From NCBI GenBank assembly GCA_964466195.1, contig CAYXMQ010000015.1:1-64000 (forward strand): a stretch of 64,000 nt of DNA. Reading direction: 5' to 3'. Both the position numbers and the translations under genes were made by a program. Below the pieces are notes generated by a model. The model was not told the origin of the DNA. It saw only the letters and a program-made list of their open reading frames with translations, and did no database searches. Source of the stretch: PFJX01 sp964466195. Lineage in GTDB: Bacteria > Pseudomonadota > Gammaproteobacteria > Burkholderiales > Thiobacillaceae. Of the stretch, positions 25,157-34,751 are shown in pieces (the first letter of the stretch is position 1; every line of letters starts with the position of its first letter).

Positions 25157-26902
25157 ATGAAACCGCGAACTCCCGCCTCTGAACTGCGTGCCGAAATTTG
25201 GCAGCTACGCCCTTTTTTCAAGCGCGCCATCATTTTCAGTCTGGTTGCCAGCACGCTTTCGCTGGCGCCGGCGCTTTACATGCTGGAGGTGTATGACCGG
25301 GTAATCAACAGCAGCAGTATGAATACGCTGTTGATGTTGACCGTGCTCGTGGTCGGCGTGTACGTGGTCATGGAGCTGTTGGAATGGGTGCGTACCGAAA
25401 TCATGCAGCACGCCGGCCAGCGTCTGGATGCACGCATGAGTGAGCGGGTGTTCAACGCGGTCTTCGAGGCGAATCTGCGGCGGTCTCAAGGCGGTTCGCA
25501 ACAGGCTCTCACTGATCTGCGTACCTTGCGCGATTTTCTGACCACGCCGGTGGTCCTGGCGGTGATGGAATCCCCCGTAGCCCTGTTCTTTTTGGCATTG
25601 CTCTTTTTCATCAGTCCCGTGCTGGGCTGGTTTGCTGTGCTTGGCGCCGGTGTTCAACTCGGCTTGGCATTCCTCACCGAGAGGCGGACCCAGCCGCCGC
25701 TGGCGGAAGCCAACAAAGTGGCCATCGCCGCCCAGAATTACGCCAACGGTACGTTGCGCAATGCCCAGGTCATCGAGTCGATGGGGATGTTGCGCGGCAT
25801 TCATGCCCGCTGGACGGAGCGGCAGCACCGTTTTCTCAATTTGCAGGCGACGGCGTCCGATCATGCGGGCGGCTTGACCGCCGCGTCGAAGTCGGTGCAG
25901 CTCATACAGGCTTCCGCCATGCTGGGTCTGGGCTGCTGGCTGATGTTGCAGGGCGAACTGGTCGGCGGCGGCGGCATGATGCTGGTCGGTTCCATTCTTG
26001 GCGGCAAGATATTGCAACCGCTGGTGCAAGTGGTTTCGAACTGGAAGATGGTGATCAACGCACGCGATGCCTTTCAGCGTCTGGATGGCCTCCTGCAAGA
26101 GATACCGCCGCGCGCGGCAGGTATGCCGTTGCCGGCTCCGCAAGGCCAGCTCAATGTCGAGTCGGTGACGGCGGGCGCTCCCGGCAGCCCCGCCGTCATC
26201 TTACGCAACGTGTCGTTCCAGCTCCCGGCCGGTGCGTGCCTGGCGATCGTCGGGCCTTCGGCATCGGGCAAGACCACGTTGGCTCGCTTGCTGATGGGAC
26301 TATGGCCGGCGTTTAGCGGCAAGGTGCGTCTTGATGGCGCCGATGTCTTTTCTTGGAACAAGGCTGAACTGGGGCCTTATCTGGGCTATCTGCCGCAAGG
26401 GGTTGAGTTGTTTGACGGCACGCTGGCAGAAAATATCGCCCGTTTCGGCGAGGTGGATCAGGTCAAAGTGGACGCTGCCGCCCGGCTCGTCGGGCTTGAT
26501 CAGTTGGCGGCCGAGCTGCCGAACGGTTACGACAGCCACATCGGCGATGAAGGCGCTTTTCTGTCGGGCGGGCAGCGTCAACGCGTAGGTCTTGCCCGAG
26601 CGGTTTACGGCAATCCCCGTTTTGTTGTTTTGGATGAGCCCAACTCAAGTCTGGATGAGGCCGGCGAAGCCGCACTGCTGCGCACCTTGCAGTTCCTCAA
26701 GAGCCAGGGAGTGACGGTCATTCTCATTACCCACCGCACCAATGTGCTGGCGGCCGCCGACCGGATGCTGATCTTGCGTGACGGCATGGTACAAACCTAT
26801 GGACCGCGAGACGAGGTCTTGGCCGCACTCAACAAGGCACGCGAGGCGCAGTTGGCGCAAGCGCGCCCAGCCCTTGCTGCTGCAGCTGGAGGTGCACGAT
26901 GA
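25157..26902 (+). CDS. type I secretion ABC permease/ATPase, first copy
   Basis: 581 residues, PrtD/RsaD/LapB-like. A membrane domain (about 25-310) starts with LYMLEVYDRVINSSS. The ATPase domain has Walker A GPSASGKTT (near 365), the Q-loop LPQGVELFDGTLAENIARF, signature LSGGQRQR, Walker B FVVLDEPNSSLD and H-loop LITHRTN. All catalytic residues are present and no C39 peptidase-like domain precedes the membrane part. It exports large unfolded substrates with C-terminal signals together with HlyD and TolC partners encoded downstream. It overlaps a second, similar ATPase gene by four bases. Confidence 0.93.
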   Translation: MKPRTPASELRAEIWQLRPFFKRAIIFSLVASTLSLAPALYMLEVYDRVINSSSMNTLLMLTVLVVGVYVVMELLEWVRTEIMQHAGQRLDARMSERVFNAVFEANLRRSQGGSQQALTDLRTLRDFLTTPVVLAVMESPVALFFLALLFFISPVLGWFAVLGAGVQLGLAFLTERRTQPPLAEANKVAIAAQNYANGTLRNAQVIESMGMLRGIHARWTERQHRFLNLQATASDHAGGLTAASKSVQLIQASAMLGLGCWLMLQGELVGGGGMMLVGSILGGKILQPLVQVVSNWKMVINARDAFQRLDGLLQEIPPRAAGMPLPAPQGQLNVESVTAGAPGSPAVILRNVSFQLPAGACLAIVGPSASGKTTLARLLMGLWPAFSGKVRLDGADVFSWNKAELGPYLGYLPQGVELFDGTLAENIARFGEVDQVKVDAAARLVGLDQLAAELPNGYDSHIGDEGAFLSGGQRQRVGLARAVYGNPRFVVLDEPNSSLDEAGEAALLRTLQFLKSQGVTVILITHRTNVLAAADRMLILRDGMVQTYGPRDEVLAALNKAREAQLAQARPALAAAAGGAR

Positions 26903-28617
26903 TGCAACCCGCATGGCTGCGTGGTAGCCCTTTGAAGGCCGCCCTCTGGCAGTTCCGCCGTGAGTTTCTGGTTGTCGGCGTATTCAGCATGGTGGCGAAT
27001 CTTCTTATGCTGACGCCCACCATTTACATGTTGCAGGTGTTTGATCGGGTCATGATCAGCCATAGCGGGCTGACCTTGATTTCGGTTTCACTCATCGCGT
27101 TGTTCTTCTTTGTTGTGATGGCTTTTTCCGAATGGTCGCGCTCGAGGCTGCTGGTTCGGGCCGGCGTGCGCTTCGACGAATTGCTCAATTCAAAAGTCTT
27201 CAACGCCAGCTTTGAGGCATCGCTTAACCAGACCGGTCGAAATCCCACTGAGGCCTTCGCCGATTTGACGAATATCCGTCAGTTTCTGACCGGCAATGGC
27301 ATCTTCGCTTTCTTCGATGCGCCGTGGGTGCCGATTTACATCGCCGTGGCCTGGCTGCTGCATCCCTGGCTGGGCATTCTATCGGTGATTTTTGCGCTGA
27401 TCCTGGCCGCCGTCGCCTGGGGCGGACACCGACTCACCCGTGCTGGCAATGAGGCGTCGCTCGAATCGGGCATGAAGGTCCACGGTTTCGTGCAGAGCAA
27501 GTTGCGCAACTCGGAGGTGGTCGAAGCGATGGGGATGCTCGATAGTCTGCGTCGCCGCTGGTTGAACCAACATCATCAATATCTCGACGTCCATGCGCGT
27601 TCGATGGATCAGAACCATCGTATTCAGTCCTTTACCAAGTTTGTTCAATACACCCAGCAGTCTCTGATGTTGGGCGCGGGCGCGGTCTTGGTGATCCGAG
27701 GCGAGTTGAGCCCTGGTGCGATGATTGCTGCGAATGTGTTGATGGGGCGAGCCTTGCAACCGATGCAATTGATCGTCGGCACCTGGAAGAGCTTTATGAC
27801 CGCACGCCTGTCGTTCCACCGCCTGGACGCCCTGCTGGCAACGTACCCGGAGCGGGTCGGGCAGACCGTCAATGAACCGCCCAGGGGGCAGGTCACGCTG
27901 CAGGAGCTGGTAGCTAAGGCCGGCGGGCGCGCGCAACCCATCCTGAAGGGGCTGAACGCAGAATTCGCCGCTGGCGAGATTGTGGTGATCCTTGGCCCTT
28001 CCGGTTCCGGAAAATCGACGCTCGCTCGTTGTCTGGTCGGAATCTGGAGTGAAACCGAGGGGGCCGTACGGCTGGACGGGACGCCGATCGAATCTTGGGA
28101 CCGGCACGAACTGGGCCCCTATCTGGGGTATCTGCCGCAGGACGTTGAGTTGTTTGATGGCTCGATCGCTGAGAATATCGCCCGTTTTGGCATCACCGAG
28201 CCGGACAAGGTGATCGAGGCCGCTCAACGCGCGGGCATCCACGAGATGATCTTGCACTTCCCGCAGGGCTACGATACGCCGATGGGCCTGGCCGGCGGCC
28301 TGCTTTCCGGCGGACAGCGACAGCGCATCGCCCTGGCCCGCGCCATGTACGGCAACCCCGCCTTGTTGGTTCTGGATGAACCCAACGCCAACCTCGACGA
28401 TGTCGGCGAAGTGGCGCTGGTGCAAGCCGTTCAGAATCTGAAGGCGTTGGGCAAGACCGTATTCTTGATCTCGCACCGGACCAGCATAGTCGGCGTTGCA
28501 GACCGTTTGGTGATCATGGCCAACGGTCAGATTCAGATCCAAGGTCCCCGAGCGGAAGTCCTTGCCACTTTGCAGGGCGCTCAACCCGCTGCCGCACCCG
28601 TTTCCCAATCCGCTTGA
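26899..28617 (+). CDS. type I secretion ABC permease/ATPase, second copy
   Basis: 572 residues of the same family as the preceding gene. Membrane domain with IYMLQVFDRVMISHS, Walker A GPSGSGKST (near 365), LPQDVELFDGSIAENIARF, signature LSGGQRQR, Walker B LVLDEPNANLDD and H-loop LISHRTS. Both copies keep a full set of catalytic motifs, so neither is an obvious degenerate partner. They may form a heterodimer or be alternate exporters for different cargoes. The start overlaps the first copy by ATGA and HlyD follows 22 bases after the stop. Confidence 0.92.
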   Translation: MMQPAWLRGSPLKAALWQFRREFLVVGVFSMVANLLMLTPTIYMLQVFDRVMISHSGLTLISVSLIALFFFVVMAFSEWSRSRLLVRAGVRFDELLNSKVFNASFEASLNQTGRNPTEAFADLTNIRQFLTGNGIFAFFDAPWVPIYIAVAWLLHPWLGILSVIFALILAAVAWGGHRLTRAGNEASLESGMKVHGFVQSKLRNSEVVEAMGMLDSLRRRWLNQHHQYLDVHARSMDQNHRIQSFTKFVQYTQQSLMLGAGAVLVIRGELSPGAMIAANVLMGRALQPMQLIVGTWKSFMTARLSFHRLDALLATYPERVGQTVNEPPRGQVTLQELVAKAGGRAQPILKGLNAEFAAGEIVVILGPSGSGKSTLARCLVGIWSETEGAVRLDGTPIESWDRHELGPYLGYLPQDVELFDGSIAENIARFGITEPDKVIEAAQRAGIHEMILHFPQGYDTPMGLAGGLLSGGQRQRIALARAMYGNPALLVLDEPNANLDDVGEVALVQAVQNLKALGKTVFLISHRTSIVGVADRLVIMANGQIQIQGPRAEVLATLQGAQPAAAPVSQSA

Positions 28618-28639
28618 ACTGACTCCCAGGATTTACATC

Positions 28640-29995
28640 ATGGCTTCCCCTTTTCCTCAGACCAGCGCTACCCCCCAGCCCGCGGCAATTGCCGGTGAAC
28701 TCACCTTGCAAACCGATACCCGACGTCCGATGCGTATTGGTTTATGGGTGCTGGGACTCGGTTTCGGCGGTTTCCTGCTCTGGGCGGGGCTGGCGCCTCT
28801 CGACGAAGGCGTCCCGACCGAGGGCGCAGTATCGATCGATACCAAGCGCAAGACGGTGCAACACCTCAGCGGCGGTCTAGTGCGAGAAATCCTGGTGCGC
28901 GAAGGCCAGATGGTCGCAGCCGGCCAAGTCTTGGTGCGGATGGATACTGCCATGCCGCGCGCAAACTTCGAGTCGGCGCGACAGCATTACATGGGACTGA
29001 GCGCGATGGAGAGTCGCCTGGTTGCCGAGCAGAGAGGGGCGGTGAGTATCCAGTTCCAGCCCGATATTCTCCAAGCAACCGATCCAATGGTTCAGCAGCA
29101 AGTCGCCACCCAACAGGCTTTGTTCGCCTCTCGTCGCAGCGCTTTGAATGCGGAACTCCGGGGTATCAGCGAGTCGATTCAAGGTGCCGAAGCCTTAATA
29201 GGCGGCTATGAAGGGCAAATACAGAGCAACCGGCTGCAACTTGCTTCGTTGCAGGAAGAGCTTAAAGGATTGCGCGATCTGGTCAGTGAGGGCTATGCCC
29301 CTCGTAACCGACAGATGGAGCTGGAGCGCAACGTGGCTGCCGTCAACGGCAATATCATCGAATTGCAGGGCAATGTCAGCCGTGCTCGGCGCAGCATTGC
29401 TGAGATGCGTCAACGTGTGCTGCAACGTCAGCAGGAATTCAAAAAAGAAAGTGACAGCCAACTAGCCCAGGTTCGTTTGGAGCTCCAAGCGGATCGGGAG
29501 AGATTCAAAGTCTCGTCTGAGGAGCTCGGGCGTACTGACTTGCGCGCACCGGTTGCCGGGCAAGTGGTCGGGCTGGCCGTGCAAACGGTGGGCGCCGTCA
29601 TCCAGCCTGCGCAGAAATTGATGGATATCGTGCCCTCTAACGAAGTGTTGTTGCTGGAAACAAAAATTCCGCCGCACCTCATAGACCGAGTGAAAATTGG
29701 GCAGAAGGCCGACGTCCGCTTCAGTACATTCGCCCATTCGCCTGCGCTGGTCGTCGAAGGTCGGCTGGAGTCGGTATCGCATGATCTGGTCACCGAGCCG
29801 ACCCCGCATGGCAACATGTCTTATTATCTGGCTCGTCTTTCGATAACACCGGCGGGTCTCAAAGTGCTCGGCCATCGCCAGATGCAGCCTGGCATGCCGG
29901 CAGAGGTGATCATCAAGACGGGAGGACGATCGCTGCTGACCTATCTGTTGCATCCGCTGACCAAGCGGATTGCCGGCTCCATGAAAGAGGAGTGA
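28640..29995 (+). CDS. type I secretion membrane fusion protein, HlyD family
   Basis: 451 residues. A cytoplasmic leader, one membrane helix (IGLWVLGLGFGGFLLWAG), a lipoyl/barrel region opening with GAVSIDTKRKTVQHLSGG, a long coiled coil from about 110 to 280, the second lipoyl half (DLRAPVAGQVVGLAV), and a C-terminal beta barrel. The ATG at 28640 has AGGA eight bases upstream; an in-frame ATG 78 bases earlier lies inside the previous gene and lacks a site. It bridges the ABC exporters and TolC. Confidence 0.92.
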   Translation: MASPFPQTSATPQPAAIAGELTLQTDTRRPMRIGLWVLGLGFGGFLLWAGLAPLDEGVPTEGAVSIDTKRKTVQHLSGGLVREILVREGQMVAAGQVLVRMDTAMPRANFESARQHYMGLSAMESRLVAEQRGAVSIQFQPDILQATDPMVQQQVATQQALFASRRSALNAELRGISESIQGAEALIGGYEGQIQSNRLQLASLQEELKGLRDLVSEGYAPRNRQMELERNVAAVNGNIIELQGNVSRARRSIAEMRQRVLQRQQEFKKESDSQLAQVRLELQADRERFKVSSEELGRTDLRAPVAGQVVGLAVQTVGAVIQPAQKLMDIVPSNEVLLLETKIPPHLIDRVKIGQKADVRFSTFAHSPALVVEGRLESVSHDLVTEPTPHGNMSYYLARLSITPAGLKVLGHRQMQPGMPAEVIIKTGGRSLLTYLLHPLTKRIAGSMKEE

Positions 29996-29998
29996 GAC

Positions 29999-31354
29999 AT
30001 GGTCAATTTCGTGCACAAGCGCTGCATCCTGGCTTCGTTGATTATTGGCATGGCCCTGTGCAGCCAAGCGCCTTCGGCCCTTGCGCTTGATCTCCTGGAA
30101 AGCTACCAGGCGGCATTGAGCGAAGACGCACAATTCCTTGCTGCGCAGTCGGCTGCCGAGGCAGGGCGAGAAGCGGCGCCGATGGCGCGGGCCCAACTGT
30201 TCCCTGTTATCTCGGCTACCGCGGGCCTGTCCGCTAACGACTTGAATACGCGAACGCAGAGCGTCACAGGGGTGCCTTATTCTTATGACTCAAACTACCA
30301 AAGCAAGAATTTCGCGCTGTCACTCCGCCAACCGTTGTATCGCCCCGCGCAATATGCCAGCTACCTGCAAGCGCAAACGCGTCTTCTCAATGTTGAGGCC
30401 ACGCTCGACAAGGAGAACCAAGATCTCGCTTTGCGTGTAGCGGGGGCTTATTTCAACACCTTGCTAGGCGAGGAGCAGTTGCGCCTGATTCAGTCGCAGA
30501 AAACCGCAGTCAGCACGCAATTGGCTGCGGCAAAGCGCGCGTTGGAGGCTGGGCATGGCACCCGTACCGACATCGACGATGCGCAGGCGAGACTCGATCT
30601 CAATGTCGCTGACGAACTCGCTGCGCGGCAACAAATCGAAAGCGCGCGCCATGAATTGCATATGTTGATCAATCGTCCGGTCGCCGCCCTGCAGCCACTG
30701 AATACTAAGCGGCTTGAGCTTGTTCCTCCGAGCCCGAATCTGCTTGATGATTGGATTGCGCTGGCCGAAGCCCGCAGTCCTGAACTGCGAGATATGCGCG
30801 CACGGGCCGAAGGAAGTCGCCTTGAAGTTGAGAAGGCGCGTGCCGGACACAAGCCTACGCTGGATCTCCTGCTGCAACACTCGATGAGTGAAAACGATAA
30901 CGTGACCAACCCCAATGCTCGGTATGTCAACAACCAGATCGGTGTTCAGTTTGCGATGCCGATCTACTCCGGTGGCTATGTCAGCGCGCAGGTCCGTCAA
31001 GCCCTAGCCAGCAAAACCGAAGCCGAGCAAAGCTATGAGGCCGTTCGACGTAAATTGGCCATACAGGTCCGCAAAGAGTTTCAGGCCATGCTCGAGGGTG
31101 TCCTGAAGGTACGTGCCCTGGAGCAGGCTGAGCGTTCAGCCGATCAGGCCGTCGTCTCCAACCAGAAGGGGGTGCTGGCCGGGTCGCGAAGCCGGCTAGA
31201 CATACTGAATGCCGAACAGCAACGCAGCAACACAAGACTGGATCTCACCCGTGAACGGCTGAATTACGTAATGGCTCGTCTGCGTTTGTCGGGCCTCGCC
31301 GGAAAACTTGATGCTGATGAGATCGGAGCTGTCAACCGGTGGCTGGGTTTGTAA
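29999..31354 (+). CDS. TolC-family outer membrane channel for type I secretion
   Basis: 451 residues with a signal peptide ending at SALA-LD, then two TolC-like repeats: LLESYQAALSEDAQFLAA at the start of the first, and SPELRDMRARAEGSRLEVEKA at the start of the second. FAMPIYSGGYVSAQVRQA is the characteristic strand/helix junction. GAGGAG precedes its ATG, four bases after the HlyD stop. It completes a four-component secretion operon. The expected cargo is an RTX-type protein such as the one at 2451-5924. Confidence 0.93.
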   Translation: MVNFVHKRCILASLIIGMALCSQAPSALALDLLESYQAALSEDAQFLAAQSAAEAGREAAPMARAQLFPVISATAGLSANDLNTRTQSVTGVPYSYDSNYQSKNFALSLRQPLYRPAQYASYLQAQTRLLNVEATLDKENQDLALRVAGAYFNTLLGEEQLRLIQSQKTAVSTQLAAAKRALEAGHGTRTDIDDAQARLDLNVADELAARQQIESARHELHMLINRPVAALQPLNTKRLELVPPSPNLLDDWIALAEARSPELRDMRARAEGSRLEVEKARAGHKPTLDLLLQHSMSENDNVTNPNARYVNNQIGVQFAMPIYSGGYVSAQVRQALASKTEAEQSYEAVRRKLAIQVRKEFQAMLEGVLKVRALEQAERSADQAVVSNQKGVLAGSRSRLDILNAEQQRSNTRLDLTRERLNYVMARLRLSGLAGKLDADEIGAVNRWLGL

Positions 31355-31474
31355 GAGTCTGCCTAATCGCTATGCGGGGAGTCTTGAGTACAGACTCAGG
31401 TATCGGCAAGTTTGCTTCTTGTGCATCTGCAAAGCGTCGTTAGCAAGGTAAACCGCTACAGAGATTTGGCTATA

Positions 31475-31488
31475 TATTATTGATAATA
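31475..31488. promoter_or_regulatory. AT-rich palindrome in the gap before the WecA-like gene
   Basis: TATTAT-TG-ATAATA is a perfect 14-base dyad in the 283-bp gap between tolC and the WecA-like gene, the most AT-rich stretch in this part of the window. A -10-like TATATT follows about 20 bases later. It may mark the promoter of the next operon or an operator. The rest of the gap shows only a short GAGTCT/AGACTC hairpin at 31379-31397 after tolC, with no T tract. Confidence 0.35.
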
Positions 31489-31637
31489 ATCAATGGGTTA
31501 TATTTGTTTCTGGCGGACTTGAAATAATCACGACTCATTCCTTTGCATTGTTTTCGTAGGTGCGACATTTCCCGCATCCAAGCCGTTGACTGTGCGAAGA
31601 GCGACGTTCCACAGGCGTACCAACTGTTTTTGCCAGG

Positions 31638-32633
31638 ATGAGTTTAGCTTTTGATCCCGCTTTCGCTGTATTTGCCGCCTTTCTCGGCGGCTTCTTCTCG
31701 CTCGCCTGGCTGTTACGCCTTAATGCCAGATTACCGCTGGACCACCCCAACGAGCGATCTCTGCATACGCGGGTAACGCCCCGCATTGGGGGCATGGGGA
31801 TGACGGCGGGCGTGGCGTTAGCCAGTTTTGTGCACTGGTCGCCGGAATTGGCTGCGCTGCTGGCGGCTGCGCTGGTTTTGGCGCTGATTTCTTTGCTCGA
31901 CGACTATCGCGCGTTGCCGGCCTGGGGGCGCTTGTTGGCGCATCTGATGGTGGCAGCGGGGTTTTTGGCGGTGACTTTGGCGTCCGCGTTCGAACTGGGA
32001 ACGCAAGGGTGGTTTGCGCTGGCCATGTTGCTGGCCATTACCTGGTCGACCAATCTGTACAACTTCATGGATGGCGCCGATGGACTGGCGGGCGGCATGG
32101 CTTTGTTCGGTTTTGCCGCCTATGCCTGGCTGGCCTGGGCGGGCGGCAACCTGTCGTTGGCGATACTATGCGGCTCGATCAGTGCGGCCGCACTGGCTTT
32201 TCTGAGCTTCAATTTTCCGCCGGCACGCGTATTCATGGGGGACGCGGGCTCCGTGCCGCTCGGATTTCTGGCGGCGGCGGTCGGCCTGCTTGGCTGGCGT
32301 GAGGGACTTTGGCATGGACTGGTGCCGCTGCTGGTTTTTTCGCCCTTTATCGTCGATGCCACCGTCACGCTGCTGCGACGCGCCTTTGCCGGTGCGAAAG
32401 TATGGAAAGCGCACCGCAGCCATTACTATCAGCGTCTTGTGCGCATGGGCTGGAGCCATCGCCGTCTGGCGCGGGCGGAATATGTGTTGATGGCGGCAAC
32501 GGCGCTAAGCAGCGTGTTGTTGGTAAGAAATATGGAAGTCAAATGGGGCATTTTGATGGTCTGGGGAGTTTTTTATCTTGTGGTGATGATGGCGATAGAC
32601 CGTCGCTGGCGTAGCGCAGGGGACGAGCCATGA
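31638..32633 (+). CDS. undecaprenyl-phosphate sugar-1-phosphate transferase, WecA/WbpL-like
   Basis: 331 residues with about ten membrane helices. MraY/WecA-family motifs are present in order: ERSLHTRVTPRIGGMG at the N terminus, LLDDYRALP with the Mg-binding aspartates, NLYNFMDGADGLAGG, and VFMGDAGSVPLGF. A later cytoplasmic H-R-S-H-Y-Y-Q region (KAHRSHYYQRL) is the substrate-recognition loop. It would start lipid-linked glycan synthesis by moving a HexNAc- or QuiNAc/FucNAc-1-phosphate to undecaprenyl phosphate. The adjacent dehydratase gene, with a four-base overlap, suggests a 6-deoxy-HexNAc donor. Confidence 0.88.
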   Translation: MSLAFDPAFAVFAAFLGGFFSLAWLLRLNARLPLDHPNERSLHTRVTPRIGGMGMTAGVALASFVHWSPELAALLAAALVLALISLLDDYRALPAWGRLLAHLMVAAGFLAVTLASAFELGTQGWFALAMLLAITWSTNLYNFMDGADGLAGGMALFGFAAYAWLAWAGGNLSLAILCGSISAAALAFLSFNFPPARVFMGDAGSVPLGFLAAAVGLLGWREGLWHGLVPLLVFSPFIVDATVTLLRRAFAGAKVWKAHRSHYYQRLVRMGWSHRRLARAEYVLMAATALSSVLLVRNMEVKWGILMVWGVFYLVVMMAIDRRWRSAGDEP

Positions 32634-34495
32634 AGCCGCTTCGCGTCGAGTCCTATCGCTCGATACTGATCTTTCTGCATGATGTCGCCGCGGCTGCGCT
32701 GGCCTGGTTGGCGGCCTACTGGCTGCGATTTAATTTGGCGCTGCCTGGCGAGTATCTGGACGATCTGCTTTCGACATTGCTTTGGGTCGTGCCGTTGCAG
32801 TCGATCATCTTCTGGAAATACGGCCTGTATCGCGGCATTTGGCGATTCGCCAGCTTGCCCGATCTAAAGCGAATCTTGATGGCGGTGGCGATCGCCGCCG
32901 TCGTGCTGCCTGCCGTCGTGATCCTGTTCAGGATCGAAGCCGTGGTGCCGCGCACCGTGCTGATACTCGATCCGTTGTTGCTGCTGATCATCATGGGCGG
33001 CAACCGCTTCGCCTATCGGTCATGGAAAGAGCATCACTTGCTTCGTCTGAATGACTTGGACGATAAGCCGGTTCTGGTTCTGGGGGCCGGCTCGGCGGCG
33101 GATTTCTTGTTGCGGGAATTGGCGCGCACCCACAGCGGCTTCCGGGTCGTGGGGTTGCTGGATGACGACGCCGCCAAGGCCGGGCGCGAGATCCAGGGCG
33201 TATCGGTCATGGGGCCTTTGCGCGATCTGGAACCTATCGTCAGAAGAACCGGGGTTGGCCACGTAATCCTGGCCTTGCCTTCGGTTTCCCATCAACTGCG
33301 CAAGAATCTGGTTGAGCAATGCACCGCCCTGGATCTGGAAGTCTTGACCGTACCGTCGATGGCGGACCTGATGAGCGGGCGGGTCAATGTGTCCAAACTG
33401 CGTCCGATCGAACTGGACGATCTGCTCGGTCGCGATACGGTCCGCTTGGATAATGCGGCTCTGGCGGAGTGTTTCGCGGGACGAGCGATCATGGTGACCG
33501 GCGCGGGTGGGTCGATCGGCTCCGAGCTGTGCCGCCAGATCGTCCGTTTTCAACCGGCCCACCTGGTGCTGTTCGAGCAGAGTGAATTCGCGCTGTATGA
33601 GTTGGAACAGGAGTTCATGCGCTGTTGCCCGGAGCAGAAAATCTCTTGCGTCATCGGTGATATCAAGGATGCCAGCCGGGTCGCGCAGGTGCTGGCGGAG
33701 TTCAAGCCGGCGCTGATCTACCATGCCGCAGCCAATAAGCATGTCCCGCTGATGGAACAGGTCAATGCCCTGCAGGCAGTGAAAAACAATGTGCTCGGCA
33801 CCTGGGTGGTCGCCGATGCGGCGCGCGCTGCCGGGGTCGAGAAATTCGTCTTGATCTCCACCGACAAAGCCGTCAATCCGACCAATGTCATGGGTGCATC
33901 CAAGCGGCTGGCGGAAATGGTTTGCCAGTCATTGCAGCGCGAAGAGGGCACGCGTTTCGTTTCGGTTCGCTTCGGCAATGTGTTGGGCTCGTCAGGCAGC
34001 GTGATTCCCAAGTTTCATCGCCAGATCGAAGCGGGCGGGCCGGTGACCGTGACACATCCGGAAGTCACCCGCTTTTTCATGTCGATCCGCGAGGCGGCAC
34101 AGCTGGTATTGCAAGCGGGTTTGATGGGGCAAGGCGGCGAAATATTCGTACTGGATATGGGCGAGTCTGTTCGCATCGACGATCTGGCGAGGCTGATGAT
34201 CCGCCTGTCCGGCAAGCACGAAGATGAAATCCGCATCGAATACACCGGCTTGCGGCCCGGCGAGAAGCTGTATGAAGAAGTATTGGCGGATGCCGAGACG
34301 ACTTTGCCGACGCCGCATCCCAAGCTGCGCGTGGCGCGCGCGCGCGGGGTCGATGAGGTTTTGGTGCGAAATTTCCTGGACTGGATCGCGGCGACGCCGG
34401 TTGCCCGCGATGACGTGGTCAGGGCGCAACTCCTGGCCTGGTTGCCTAGCGAATACCGGGTGGAGAGCGCTCTGCGCGAGCAGCCGAAGGGGTGA
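32630..34495 (+). CDS. membrane-bound UDP-HexNAc 4,6-dehydratase, WbpM/FlaA1-like
   Basis: 621 residues. Four membrane helices (about 10-115), a first Rossmann-like domain (VLVLGAGSAADFLLREL near 150), then the catalytic SDR domain with MVTGAGGSIGSELCRQI near 288. The active-site region reads STDKAVNPTNVMGASK; the usual catalytic Tyr is Met (M-x-x-x-K), as in WbpM and other long-form dehydratases. The dehydratase makes UDP-4-keto-6-deoxy-GlcNAc. It acts with the WecA-like transferase encoded upstream in forming the first sugar of a surface glycan. Confidence 0.88.
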   Translation: MKPLRVESYRSILIFLHDVAAAALAWLAAYWLRFNLALPGEYLDDLLSTLLWVVPLQSIIFWKYGLYRGIWRFASLPDLKRILMAVAIAAVVLPAVVILFRIEAVVPRTVLILDPLLLLIIMGGNRFAYRSWKEHHLLRLNDLDDKPVLVLGAGSAADFLLRELARTHSGFRVVGLLDDDAAKAGREIQGVSVMGPLRDLEPIVRRTGVGHVILALPSVSHQLRKNLVEQCTALDLEVLTVPSMADLMSGRVNVSKLRPIELDDLLGRDTVRLDNAALAECFAGRAIMVTGAGGSIGSELCRQIVRFQPAHLVLFEQSEFALYELEQEFMRCCPEQKISCVIGDIKDASRVAQVLAEFKPALIYHAAANKHVPLMEQVNALQAVKNNVLGTWVVADAARAAGVEKFVLISTDKAVNPTNVMGASKRLAEMVCQSLQREEGTRFVSVRFGNVLGSSGSVIPKFHRQIEAGGPVTVTHPEVTRFFMSIREAAQLVLQAGLMGQGGEIFVLDMGESVRIDDLARLMIRLSGKHEDEIRIEYTGLRPGEKLYEEVLADAETTLPTPHPKLRVARARGVDEVLVRNFLDWIAATPVARDDVVRAQLLAWLPSEYRVESALREQPKG

Positions 34496-34496
34496 G

Positions 34497-34751
34497 TCAG
34501 CCGCCGGTCACCGGCGGAAAGATCGCCACTTCAGCATGCTCTGTGAGCGGCGTGTCGCCATTCGCCACCTCCTGATTCACCGCGACGCGAAATGCGCGCT
34601 CCACAGCGAGATTCTCCGCCCAGACGCCGCCGCGCCGGCGGAGCTCGGCGAGCAAGGTATCGACGCTGGCGTCGTCTGCGAGAGTCAGGGTTTCGGCGCC
34701 GAGGCCAAAGACTTCGCGCAGGCGGGCGAAATACAAGACATGGATGTTCAT
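34497..34751 (-). CDS. moaD: molybdopterin synthase sulfur-carrier subunit
   Basis: 84 residues with a ubiquitin-like fold and the diagnostic C-terminal Gly-Gly (FPPVTGG) that is thiocarboxylated during molybdopterin synthesis. YFARLREVFG at the N terminus is typical. It overlaps the end of moeA by four bases. moaE, the catalytic partner, is not in the window. Confidence 0.92.
   Translation of the reverse strand: MNIHVLYFARLREVFGLGAETLTLADDASVDTLLAELRRRGGVWAENLAVERAFRVAVNQEVANGDTPLTEHAEVAIFPPVTGG

Noticed and set aside
31470..31505. Fur-box candidate around GATAATAATCAAT
   Set aside because: Only partial agreement with the 19-base consensus and no iron genes adjacent.
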